Positions 16,674-23,346 of a stretch of 29,255 bases of DNA are shown piece after piece; the first letter of the stretch is position 1; each line of letters begins with the position of its first letter. Source of the DNA: an uncultured Atopobium sp. (lineage in GTDB: Bacteria > Actinomycetota > Coriobacteriia > Coriobacteriales > Atopobiaceae); assembly GCA_937990665.1 (NCBI GenBank), contig CALKRF010000157.1, forward strand, positions 1-29,255, in the 5' to 3' direction. The notes under the pieces are model-generated. The model saw only the letters and a program-made list of their open reading frames with translations. It did no database searches and was not told the origin of the DNA. The position numbers were made by a program, and so were the translations under genes.

Positions 16674-16763
16674 GTCGGAGTGGCGGAATTGGCAGACGCG
16701 CTAGCTTGAGGTGCTAGTGACCTACTAACGGTTGTGCGGGTTCAAGTCCCGCCTCCGACACCA
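16674..16763 (+). tRNA. tRNA-Leu (anticodon GAG)
   Basis: 90 nt including an encoded CCA. The acceptor stem is GTCGGAG/CTCCGAC with discriminator A. The class II layout has a long variable arm, the anticodon loop TTGAGGT gives GAG (reads CUC/CUU), and the T-arm is GCGGG-TTCAAGT-CCCGC. Confidence 0.96.
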
Positions 16764-16772
16764 CGGAATTTC

Positions 16773-16801
16773 GGCGGATCTCTTCGGAGGTCCGCCTTTT
16801 T
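16773..16801 (+). terminator. Intrinsic terminator after tRNA-Leu
   Basis: A 10-bp stem (16773-16782 with 16787-16796, one G-U) is closed by a TTCG tetraloop and followed by five T. Very strong. Confidence 0.93.
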
Positions 16802-16851
16802 CGTATACTTAGGCAATGTGATTTGTTTTTCCTTGCTGGTAAGGAGTGACT

Positions 16852-19221
16852 GTGGCAGATAACAAGCTGAGCGTAAGGCGTGTTGAGGGAGTTGTCGACG
16901 GAACCGTTGCTGCAACTCTGTCTCAGTTGCTGCGCCTGACCAGCGATGCAGTTATCGTTTTTAATATGGAGGGCACGGTTCTTCTCGCCAATGAGGAGGC
17001 CGAAAGCCTATTTGCTAAGGAAGACGGCACCATTGCCGGCCTGGACGTGCGCTTTTTGTTTACCCCGGCAAACCAAGAGAACTTACAGAAACCGTTCTTT
17101 GTAGAGTCGTTGCCGTTTGCGATTGATGGGTCCACCTCCATGGTGGCTGCTCCTGCACAAGATGGTGCGTCGCAGGTATTAAGCGTACGCGCAGATTATG
17201 TGGGTGCGCCTACACAAGCTATTGTTCTGACAGCGTCTAAGCTTCGTGACATGGCTAGCCCTATGCACGATGATGAACGAATGGTCTTGGACCTTCGTCG
17301 AGCTAATAAGAGGCTCTCAGGAGCGCTTCAGATTGTTTTGGACACGCTTGACTCGGAAGATATGGGTCAGCTTATCGAGCGCGTGTTAGAAGAGCTCTCA
17401 GAGACTGTCGAGGCCGATGGTGCGCTTATCTATCTTGCTGAGCAAGACGGGTATCACCTTCATGGTGCAACGGAGTCTTTGAGAAGTGCGTCATTGGATA
17501 GAATTCCTCGCTACTTTGCATTTAACAGCTCTCTGGAGCGTTTGACGTTTTATTCCGAGCACGCACTTCGCTTGCATACCATGCCTTTGAACTCAAGCAC
17601 GCTCAAGCAGGGAAGAGTTAAAAAGCGCAACCTTGTTAACGAAGAAACTCGTGAGGTCATAACCGTTGACGCAAGTCATTTACCTCCGTTTACCAGCTTT
17701 CTTGTGGTTCCTGTGTGGTTTGGTGGCCACATTGTTGCCTTGATTGAAGTGGGCTGGGAGCGTAAGCGTGCGCTTTTGGTTGAAGACGCAAGACTTCTGG
17801 ACTCCATTGCAAATTACCTCTCGGTACAGCTTGTAGGCGCGTTGTCGGCCATGAGGACGCAGCGTAGAGACACGCTTCGCGAGGCATTAGCTCGCGTGCG
17901 TCAAGGATTGCTCCATAGCGCTGCAGAGGGCGAGAAGATCTCTGGTGAGCGATTACAGCAGGTTATGAGGTCGGTGGGTACTGATCTGAATGCACGGGTT
18001 TTCTCGGTAGATTGTTGTGAGGTAACGGGTAACGTCACGCTTCATGCGCTTGGCGTTGAGCAAGCTGCAACGGCGGTTGACGGCGCGCAGGACGCAGTGG
18101 AGGCAGGCGGAGCGCAAGCTGCAGCTGGGACCGGCGGCGCACAGGATGTCGGCAAGCAGATTGCGCTTCCATCGACGGTTGAGGGGCTCAAGACAGGGGA
18201 GGGCGAGGCGTCAGTCAAAGAGGTCGAGCTGGATTCTGCGTTGAGTCGCGCGCTTGCTGCACAAGGTTTGCCGTGCAAGGGAGCTGTGCTCTTCTTGGGT
18301 AAGTTTGCAGGTGAGCAGCATACCTGGCTTTTCTTGCGAGAAGAAAACGCTGAGCCTCTGAGCGACATTGAGCTTGATTTCTTGGACCGCGTGATGCTTC
18401 TGGTTCACTCGTTGGCCGTTGGTGCCGAAGAGAGCCAGCAAAATAAGCATATCTCCCAGGCGCTGCAGTCGGGCATGAAAAATGACCTGCAGAAGGTAGA
18501 GGGAATTTCTGCCGAGGGAATTTATTCGTCCGCAACCGCCGACGCGTTTGTTGGTGGCGATTTTTACAGCATGATTAAGCTGCCAGGCCGTCGCGCGTGC
18601 ATTATTATGGGTGACGTTTCTGGCAAGGGTATTGAGGCAGCATCTATCTCATCCGCAGTTAAAACGGCACTTTCTGCCTACGCGTGGGAGGGAAGAACTC
18701 CCGCTCGTATGGTGGCAACGCTGAATGAATTCTTGCTGGGCTTCTCGAGAGTAGAAACATTTGCAACGCTCTTTGTGGGTATTGTTGACCTTGCAACCTC
18801 ATCGCTGACCTACTGCTCCGCTGGTCATCCACCTGCGATTTTGGTGTCTGCTCAATCGGGAGACGCTGAGCTTTTGGACGTACAGTCGGGCGTTGTGGGC
18901 GCGTTTCACGACATGGAGTATAAAAACGGTACGGTTCACTTGCACGAGGGCGACATCCTGCTGCTTTACACCGACGGAACCACAGAGGCTCGCAGTCCCG
19001 AAGGCGCGTTCTTTGGCGAAACTGGCCTGCGAGACATGATTATGAACGAGGTTCCTCGTGGCTTTGATGGCCTGCTCAATAGGTTCTTGAGCACGCTTGA
19101 TCGCTATACCGGCCGAAGACTTGACGACGACGTTGCCATGGTTGCCCTGCGCTTTGATGAGCTCGGCAGTACTGATTCTGACACGCTTGGCAGCGCTGAT
19201 TCTGGCGAGAAGAGCAACTAG
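16852..19221 (+). CDS. PAS-GAF-SpoIIE-type PP2C serine phosphatase (RsbU/RsbP-like)
   Basis: The protein has 789 residues. Domains by eye: PAS about 20-130 (LTSDAVIVFNMEGTVLLANE), GAF about 165-335, a second GAF-like region about 365-530 interrupted by an Ala/Gly/Gln-rich insertion (403-433), then a PP2C/SpoIIE phosphatase about 545-768. The metal-binding motifs are intact: VGGDF (567-571), GDVSGKG (from 587), SAGHPPA, LYTDGT (Asp708) and DDDVAMVAL (758-766), so it should be active. No transmembrane helix is seen; it is a cytoplasmic sensor phosphatase that would dephosphorylate a STAS protein, most simply the one encoded next. GTG 16852 is preferred over the in-frame GTG at 16846, since AAGGAG (16841-16846) lies 5 nt before it. 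The last codons and the following gap contain small tandem duplications. Confidence 0.88.
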   Translation: MADNKLSVRRVEGVVDGTVAATLSQLLRLTSDAVIVFNMEGTVLLANEEAESLFAKEDGTIAGLDVRFLFTPANQENLQKPFFVESLPFAIDGSTSMVAAPAQDGASQVLSVRADYVGAPTQAIVLTASKLRDMASPMHDDERMVLDLRRANKRLSGALQIVLDTLDSEDMGQLIERVLEELSETVEADGALIYLAEQDGYHLHGATESLRSASLDRIPRYFAFNSSLERLTFYSEHALRLHTMPLNSSTLKQGRVKKRNLVNEETREVITVDASHLPPFTSFLVVPVWFGGHIVALIEVGWERKRALLVEDARLLDSIANYLSVQLVGALSAMRTQRRDTLREALARVRQGLLHSAAEGEKISGERLQQVMRSVGTDLNARVFSVDCCEVTGNVTLHALGVEQAATAVDGAQDAVEAGGAQAAAGTGGAQDVGKQIALPSTVEGLKTGEGEASVKEVELDSALSRALAAQGLPCKGAVLFLGKFAGEQHTWLFLREENAEPLSDIELDFLDRVMLLVHSLAVGAEESQQNKHISQALQSGMKNDLQKVEGISAEGIYSSATADAFVGGDFYSMIKLPGRRACIIMGDVSGKGIEAASISSAVKTALSAYAWEGRTPARMVATLNEFLLGFSRVETFATLFVGIVDLATSSLTYCSAGHPPAILVSAQSGDAELLDVQSGVVGAFHDMEYKNGTVHLHEGDILLLYTDGTTEARSPEGAFFGETGLRDMIMNEVPRGFDGLLNRFLSTLDRYTGRRLDDDVAMVALRFDELGSTDSDTLGSADSGEKSN

Positions 19222-19260
19222 ACGATTTTCTCGCCAAGGAGACGATTTTCTCGCTAAAAA
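19161..19260 (+). repeat. Short tandem duplications at the 3' end of the phosphatase gene and the gap after it
   Basis: Two 20-nt copies (GCTYGGCAG..CTGATTCTG) at 19161-19180 and 19185-19204 encode the repeated GSxDS near the C terminus. Right after them are two abutting 20-nt units beginning GACGATTTTCTCGC, at 19221-19240 and 19241-19260. TGGCGAGAA (19203-19211) faces TTCTCGCCA (19228-19236) as an inverted pair. Confidence 0.75.
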
Positions 19261-19306
19261 GTGTAGATATCTGAAATTCTTGTTGCTGCGCGGGAACAAG
19301 AAACGT

Positions 19307-20038
19307 ATGTATACGCAGCCAAACATAGCAGTTGTTTCAGTCAATACTGACCTTGACGTGAGGGGAGTCCCGCGCGTGAAGGCCCAGATTGAGCAGCTCA
19401 TTGAGAGCGGCTGCAGAAGAATTGTGCTGAACATGTCGGAGGTTTCGTACATCGATTCATGCGGCATGGGCTTTATTGTGTGCGCTGTTCGACGTATGAA
19501 GACGCTCGGCGGCCTTATGAGTCTAACCAACGTGCAACCGACGGCGTTTAAGGCCTTGGTGCGCATGGGTCTTATCGATTTCATGCCCATAAGTACCTGT
19601 GCCGCTAAGTCGCGCGTGACCCCGCTTGCGCCGGGTACGCATCCGTCGTTTCAGACAACGTTTAGAGTTGATCCCAATAAAATGTGTGACGCTCGCTCAA
19701 GGGCTATCGCGCTGCTGAAGACACTGCCGTTTACCTCGGACCAAAAGTTTGACATTGAACTTGCAGTTGGCGAGGCTATTGGCAACGCTGTAGATCACGC
19801 GTGCGAGAAGGGCGTGCTGACCACGGTTTCTGCGTATCCAGACAGGGTGGTCATTGACGTCTCGGATTGCGGCAGCGGCTTTAGCATCTCCGATGAGGAA
19901 GAGCCTCCCGAGACCGGCCAGTTTGCCGAGCGTGGACGCGGCGTTAAGCTGATGCGCCTGCTTATGGACGCCGTGTCTATCCAGGAGAAACCTTCCGGCA
20001 ACGGCACCATTGTTCGCCTGGTCAAGATGATGCGCTAG
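19307..20038 (+). CDS. STAS domain fused to anti-sigma-type HATPase (RsbV-RsbW-like fusion)
   Basis: The protein has 243 residues. Residues 1-100 form a STAS domain with the phosphoacceptor motif YIDSCGMGF (Ser51 follows the Asp, as in SpoIIAA/RsbV). Residues 115-243 form a GHKL/HATPase domain of the RsbW/SpoIIAB type: N-box ELAVGEAIGNAVDH (Asn160), G1 box DCGSG (187-191) and G2 box RGRG (209-212). Normally these are separate proteins, the antagonist and the kinase that phosphorylates it. Here one chain carries both, next to a PP2C phosphatase, so it could phosphorylate its own Ser51. The start at 19307 gives a clean STAS N terminus, but the ribosome site (GGGAAC) is poor, so TTG 19280 is an alternative. 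No sigma-factor gene is nearby. The domain calls are firm; the mechanism is inference. Confidence 0.85.
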   Translation: MYTQPNIAVVSVNTDLDVRGVPRVKAQIEQLIESGCRRIVLNMSEVSYIDSCGMGFIVCAVRRMKTLGGLMSLTNVQPTAFKALVRMGLIDFMPISTCAAKSRVTPLAPGTHPSFQTTFRVDPNKMCDARSRAIALLKTLPFTSDQKFDIELAVGEAIGNAVDHACEKGVLTTVSAYPDRVVIDVSDCGSGFSISDEEEPPETGQFAERGRGVKLMRLLMDAVSIQEKPSGNGTIVRLVKMMR

Positions 20039-20087
20039 GGCGTGTGGGGTGTTCGCAGGTTGCGTACACAGGTTGCAAGTGATTTCT

Positions 20088-20124
20088 ACCCGGTATCCAT
20101 TTCGTGTGGATACCGGGTTTCTTG
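20088..20124 (+). terminator. Intrinsic terminator after the STAS-HATPase gene
   Basis: A 12-bp perfect stem, ACCCGGTATCCA (20088-20099) with TGGATACCGGGT (20107-20118), has a 7-nt loop and TTCTT follows. Confidence 0.88.
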
Positions 20125-20213
20125 TGCGTAAATGCTGGGAGTAGACGGGTTTCTCGCCAGGCGGGTGGCGTGAGCTGATGCGCAATCAGCGCGCCGGGTG
20201 TACGCTGGCACGA

Positions 20214-20331
20214 GCCTGATTTCTACAAAGAATCTGTAACTTCCGCCTAAAAACATCAAAGAATCGGTGGATTTGCCTGATTTTGCAAAAGAATCGGTGC
20301 CTATAATACAGATTCTTTGCACTTTTCAGGC
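20214..20331. repeat. Compound repeat element, copy A (118 bp)
   Basis: The element holds four copies of the unit GCCTRA-N6-CAAAGAATCKGT: three direct, starting at 20214, 20245 and 20275 (31 and 30 bp apart), and one inverted ending at 20331. The outer two make the element an inverted repeat with GCCTGA...TCAGGC ends, so its RNA could form a long hairpin. It differs from copy B at 8 of 118 positions with no indels. It lies between the converging STAS-HATPase and tRNA-Cys transcripts. It resembles BIME/MITE-type elements in layout; identity unknown. Confidence 0.85.
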
Positions 20332-20375
20332 GGACTTTTCTAGACGTAACTCTGATTTCAAAGTTGGTTTCACAG

Positions 20376-20490
20376 ACACTCTCGTGCAGCCGGTTTTTCT
20401 CACCAAGTCTGAACGATTTGCCGGAAAAGCGCGTCATGTCTGAGCAATTTGCCGGTTTTTCTCGCCAAGTCTGAGCTGTTTTACTCAGAC
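20376..20490. repeat. 31-nt-period repeat array between the two compound elements
   Basis: GTCTGA starts at 20407, 20438 and 20469, exactly 31 nt apart. GCCGGTTTTTCTC(A/G)CCAAGTCTGA occurs at 20389-20412 and 20451-20474 with one mismatch, and the degenerate first unit begins about 20376. The last unit ends in a perfect hairpin, GTCTGAG (20469-20475) with CTCAGAC (20484-20490). Units share only parts of their length, so this is an old or recombining array rather than a fresh tandem duplication. Confidence 0.75.
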
Positions 20491-20545
20491 ATGGTGGGGG
20501 TTTCAGGCTCGCAAAATTTGGAGCCGAAGCGCCTATCTTTCACGT

Positions 20546-20663
20546 GCCTGATTTCTTCAAAGAATCTGTAACTTCCGCCTAAAGCCATCAAAGAATCGGT
20601 GGATTTGCCTGATTTTGTCAAAGAATCGGTACCTCAAATACAGATTCTTTGCACTTTTCAGGC
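20546..20663. repeat. Compound repeat element, copy B (118 bp)
   Basis: The layout is the same as in copy A, 332 bp downstream: units start at 20546, 20577 and 20607, and the inverted unit ends at 20663. Most differences from copy A fall in the N6 linkers and the 9-nt loop, while the CAAAGAATC cores are kept. The flank TTTCAGGCTCGCAA at its right end (20656-20669) is repeated at 20501-20514 inside the spacer. Confidence 0.85.
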
Positions 20664-20702
20664 TCGCAATCCAGAACTCCAGCAAGCACGGTCGCGCGCG
20701 AC

Positions 20703-20730
20703 AAAAAGAAACCCCAGCCGACGCTGGGGT
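20703..20730 (-). terminator. Intrinsic terminator of the minus-strand tRNA pair
   Basis: Read on the minus strand, ACCCCAGC (20730-20723) pairs with GCTGGGGT (20718-20711) around a 4-nt loop and is followed by TTCTTTTT. It lies 11 nt after tRNA-Cys. Confidence 0.88.
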
Positions 20731-20741
20731 TGTCAATTCAC

Positions 20742-20815
20742 TGGAGGCGAGACCCGGATTCGAACCGGGGATAAAGGCTTTGCAGGCCTCTGCCTTACCA
20801 CTTGGCCATCTCGCC
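20742..20815 (-). tRNA. tRNA-Cys (anticodon GCA)
   Basis: 74 nt with encoded CCA on the minus strand. The acceptor is GGCGAGA/TCTCGCC with discriminator U (typical of Cys), anticodon loop CTGCAAA gives GCA, and the T-arm is CCCGG-TTCGAAT-CCGGG. Confidence 0.96.
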
Positions 20816-20820
20816 ATATG

Positions 20821-20845
20821 AAAAAGGCCGAAACGAATCCGGCCG
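20821..20845 (-). terminator. Hairpin plus T-run between tRNA-Gly and tRNA-Cys
   Basis: On the minus strand, GGCCG (20845-20841 region) pairs with CGGCC (20830-20826) around a 9-10-nt loop and TTTTT follows. It may partly terminate or mark processing between the two tRNAs. Confidence 0.5.
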
Positions 20846-20853
20846 AAAAATCA

Positions 20854-20929
20854 TGGAGCGGGCTACGGGGTTCGAACCCGCGACCTCAACCTTGGCAAGG
20901 TTGCGCGCTACCAACTGCGCTAAGCCCGC
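20854..20929 (-). tRNA. tRNA-Gly (anticodon GCC)
   Basis: 76 nt with encoded CCA on the minus strand. The acceptor is GCGGGCT/AGCCCGC with discriminator U, anticodon stem CAACC/GGTTG with loop TTGCCAA gives GCC, and the T-arm is CGGG-TTCGAAC-CCCG. Transcribed before tRNA-Cys. Confidence 0.96.
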
Positions 20930-20942
20930 GAACGCGAGGAAT

Positions 20943-20971
20943 AATATACGCAAGTTCACGGCTGAGCGCAA
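20943..20971 (-). promoter_or_regulatory. Promoter of the tRNA-Gly/tRNA-Cys unit
   Basis: On the minus strand, TTGCGC (20971-20966) and TATATT (20948-20943) are 17 bp apart, 14 nt before tRNA-Gly. Confidence 0.7.
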
Positions 20972-21074
20972 GTGTAAATTTCAAAATCGTCAAACTTTTT
21001 TAGAAAAGTCACGAATCCTGACTTGCCTAAGAGGTGGATTTTTCTTGCAAAGCTTGTAAATAAGAGCAGGTAGA

Positions 21075-21103
21075 TTGCCAAGTGTGACTGCTTGCCGTAT
21101 CAT
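21075..21103 (+). promoter_or_regulatory. Promoter of the CmpB-like gene
   Basis: TTGCCA (21075-21080) and TATCAT (21098-21103) are 17 bp apart, 28 nt before the start codon at 21132. Confidence 0.65.
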
Positions 21104-21131
21104 AGAACAAGAACTTTTTGAATGAGGTTGT

Positions 21132-22004
21132 ATGTTCTTTATTCTTGCGTCGCTCATAGCTCTTTTGACGCTTGCGTATCTTGTCGCAAGCGGTTTTGTT
21201 CGCGTGGTGCGCTATTTTTGGGGCTGGCTTTCATCTGGCGAGAAGATCGATGGAGCTGCGGGCGATGCCGTATCAGCCGTACCCCAGACCGCTCCGTTCT
21301 CTAAGTCAAAGCCAACGCAAGCGGAGCTCTCAGCATATTTGGACACGATGCATCTTGGCTGGTATCAGGTGGTCATCCTCTTCATAGTGGGCTGCATGGC
21401 CGGTCTTCTTATTGAAGAAATCTGGATGCTCGTTACCGCTGGCCTGACCGAGAGCAGGGTTGGCCTCATCTGGGGACCATTCTCTCCGCTTTATGGAACT
21501 GGCGCGGTGTTTCTCACCGTTATTTGTTACCATCTGCACAAACATCATGCCAATAACCTGGTCATTTTCTTGGTATCGGTTGTTGTTGGCGGCACGCTGG
21601 AGCAGCTTACCGGCTGGGGAATGCAAGAGATTTTCCACTCGGAATCGTGGACGTACGCTCATCTTCCAGACGCTATCACACAGTGGGTGGCCTGGCGATT
21701 CTTGGGATTTTGGGGCATTTTGGGTCTGATTTGGTGTCGGGTTATTATGCCTCGCGCGCTCTACAAGATTGGTGAGCCAACATCAAAAAGGCAAGCAATT
21801 TTTGTTACCCTGCTTACGGTGTATCTTGTTGCCGACATCACCATGACGGTGGCGTGTCTTGGCAGAAAAGCGCAGCGAGACGCCGGTATTCCTCCGTCAA
21901 ATGCGTTTGAGATGTGGGTGGATAATCACTATGACGACAGCTTTGTGTCTGCTCGTTTCCAGAACATGACCTTTACACCGCCAGACTCGGCTGACAAGTT
22001 GTAG
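21132..22004 (+). CDS. Putative ABC-transporter type IV (CmpB-like) membrane protein
   Basis: The protein has 290 residues. An N-terminal hydrophobic helix (about 3-28) is followed by a polar segment, then four to five further membrane segments. The region GLLIEEIWMLVTAG, then SRVGLIWGPFSPLYGTGAV and GGTLEQLTGW, matches my memory of the CmpB/DUF1113 (putative ABC-transporter type IV) family, whose transport role is not established. The ATG at 21132 follows GAGG at about 5 nt and a good promoter. No ATPase gene lies beside it. It is followed by an odd GC-rich repeat stretch before the cysteine desulfurase gene, so it is probably a single-gene unit. Confidence 0.7.
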   Translation: MFFILASLIALLTLAYLVASGFVRVVRYFWGWLSSGEKIDGAAGDAVSAVPQTAPFSKSKPTQAELSAYLDTMHLGWYQVVILFIVGCMAGLLIEEIWMLVTAGLTESRVGLIWGPFSPLYGTGAVFLTVICYHLHKHHANNLVIFLVSVVVGGTLEQLTGWGMQEIFHSESWTYAHLPDAITQWVAWRFLGFWGILGLIWCRVIMPRALYKIGEPTSKRQAIFVTLLTVYLVADITMTVACLGRKAQRDAGIPPSNAFEMWVDNHYDDSFVSARFQNMTFTPPDSADKL

Positions 22005-22023
22005 CCACCAAGCGTCGTGTGCG

Positions 22024-22118
22024 GCACGCCCGCAAGACCGTACGTCTGCATGACCGCACTTCCGCAAGACGTACACCGCAAGCACGCAACGCCGCACGCC
22101 CGTAAGCCCGCAAGACCG
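22024..22118. repeat. Degenerate GC-rich short-repeat stretch
   Basis: CCGCAAG occurs at 22030, 22062, 22076 and 22108. GCACGCCCGCAAGACCG (22024-22040) is echoed by GCACGCCCGTAAG...CCGCAAGACCG (22094-22118). A perfect inverted repeat, GTACGTCT (22040-22047) with AGACGTAC (22067-22074), lies in the middle. It is richer in G+C than the flanking genes. Purpose unknown. Confidence 0.6.
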
Positions 22119-22140
22119 CGAGAAACCCAAAGGATTTGTA

Positions 22141-23346
22141 ATGCACATGCCTTCTGCAAAACCAGAACATCCAACAGGCAACGTGTACCTGGACTTTGCC
22201 GCAGCTACACCTATGGATCCACGTGTAGTTGATGCAATGATTCCATACTTCACGGAGAAGTTCTACAACCCTTCAGCACCGTATGCTCTGTCTCGCCAGG
22301 TTCGTGATGAGGTAGAACGTGCCCGCGCTGTCTTGGCACATGCCATTGGTGCTCGTCCAGGAAACGTAGTGCTCACGGCTGGTGCCACAGAGGCCAACAA
22401 CCTGGCGTTTGCAACGGTTTCAGAAGACGCGCACGTCATCGTTGATGCTATTGAGCATGAGAGCGTCCTTGCATGTGCAGGGGTTTTCTCGCACAAGACA
22501 CTACGCGTAGAAGCAGACGGTCGTGTGGATCCAGAGCGCGTTGCAAAAGCGCTCAAGCCAGAGACCGAGCTGGTTTCCATTGAGCTTGCAAACGGGGAGA
22601 TTGGCACCATTCAGCCTATCCGAGAGATTTCGCAGGTGCTTGCCAAGGAGCGCTCGCGTAGGCTTGCGGCAGGGGAGACTCGTCCGCTGCATTTGCACGT
22701 AGACGCCTCTCAAGCTGCGGCATACCTGAGCGTGAACGTGTCGTCTTTGGGCGTGGATATGTTGACGCTTTCTGCAGCAAAGCTTTCCGGTCCAAAGCAG
22801 GTAGGTCTTCTGTGGGCTTCCGACGATGTGCGCTTAAGGCCGCTGGTGCTCGGCGGCGGGCAAGAAGGCGGCGTTCGCTCAGGTACAGAGAACGTCGCGG
22901 GTGTCATTGGCTTTGCGTGCGCTTTAGCGCTTGCAGATGAGACTCGCGCTGACGAGGCAAAGCGAGTTTCTCGTCTCAGAGATCAGCTGCAGACGCTGCT
23001 TTGCACAGAGTTCCCGCAGATGATTGTCTCGGGACCAAAGAACGCCAAGCTTAGGCTTCCTAACTTGCTGCATGTTTCTTTCCCGGGACTTGAGGCTCGT
23101 CGTCTGGTTATTTTGCTTGAGCGTCTAGGTGTGTCGGTGGGAACAGGCTCTGCCTGCGCCGCATCAAAGATGCAAATATCTCACGTGCTTGAGGCAATTA
23201 GCGCACCGCGAGAAGTGGCGGCGGGAAGCCTCAGGTTAACGCTTGGAAGAACCACCACAGAAGACGACATCTTGTATGCAGCTTGGGCAATTGCCGAGGC
23301 CGTCAAGCAAGAATCTGCTCGCGTAGGAGTGACATGGGAGAACTAG
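22141..23346 (+). CDS. Cysteine desulfurase, NifS/IscS type, probably dedicated to MnmA
   Basis: This 401-residue PLP enzyme takes sulfur from cysteine as an enzyme persulfide. Seen: LDFAAATP (usually DNAAT), GATEANN, catalytic His106 in IEHES, Asp188 in HVDASQ, the PLP lysine Lys214 in SAAKLSGPK, and the persulfide Cys339 in GTGSACAAS. The residue before the PLP lysine is Ala; the family normally has His (SxHK), so this is unusual. The ATG has AAAGGAT upstream. The end overlaps mnmA by 13 nt. The pairing resembles yrvO-mnmA of Bacillus subtilis, where a dedicated desulfurase feeds tRNA 2-thiolation, and that role is inferred here. No iscU or sufU is adjacent. Confidence 0.88.
   Translation: MHMPSAKPEHPTGNVYLDFAAATPMDPRVVDAMIPYFTEKFYNPSAPYALSRQVRDEVERARAVLAHAIGARPGNVVLTAGATEANNLAFATVSEDAHVIVDAIEHESVLACAGVFSHKTLRVEADGRVDPERVAKALKPETELVSIELANGEIGTIQPIREISQVLAKERSRRLAAGETRPLHLHVDASQAAAYLSVNVSSLGVDMLTLSAAKLSGPKQVGLLWASDDVRLRPLVLGGGQEGGVRSGTENVAGVIGFACALALADETRADEAKRVSRLRDQLQTLLCTEFPQMIVSGPKNAKLRLPNLLHVSFPGLEARRLVILLERLGVSVGTGSACAASKMQISHVLEAISAPREVAAGSLRLTLGRTTTEDDILYAAWAIAEAVKQESARVGVTWEN

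Larger units (their letters stand above)
20039..20741. other. Protein-gene-free, repeat-rich convergent intergenic region
   Basis: No credible coding sequence was found in these 703 bp. It contains, in order, the terminator of the STAS-HATPase gene, a TTTCTCGCCA motif (20150-20159), compound repeat A, the 31-nt array, compound repeat B and the terminator of the minus-strand tRNA genes. Open frames crossing it are short, differ between the two repeat copies and lack ribosome sites. Confidence 0.8.

Noticed and set aside
20376..20490. CRISPR-like array (24-nt repeats 62 nt apart)
   Set aside because: Only two near-identical repeats, the would-be spacer contains parts of the repeat, and no cas genes are in view.
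20557..21059. Several 68-134-codon frames over the repeats and tRNA genes
   Set aside because: They translate repeats and tRNA sequences; no ribosome sites and no conservation between repeat copies.
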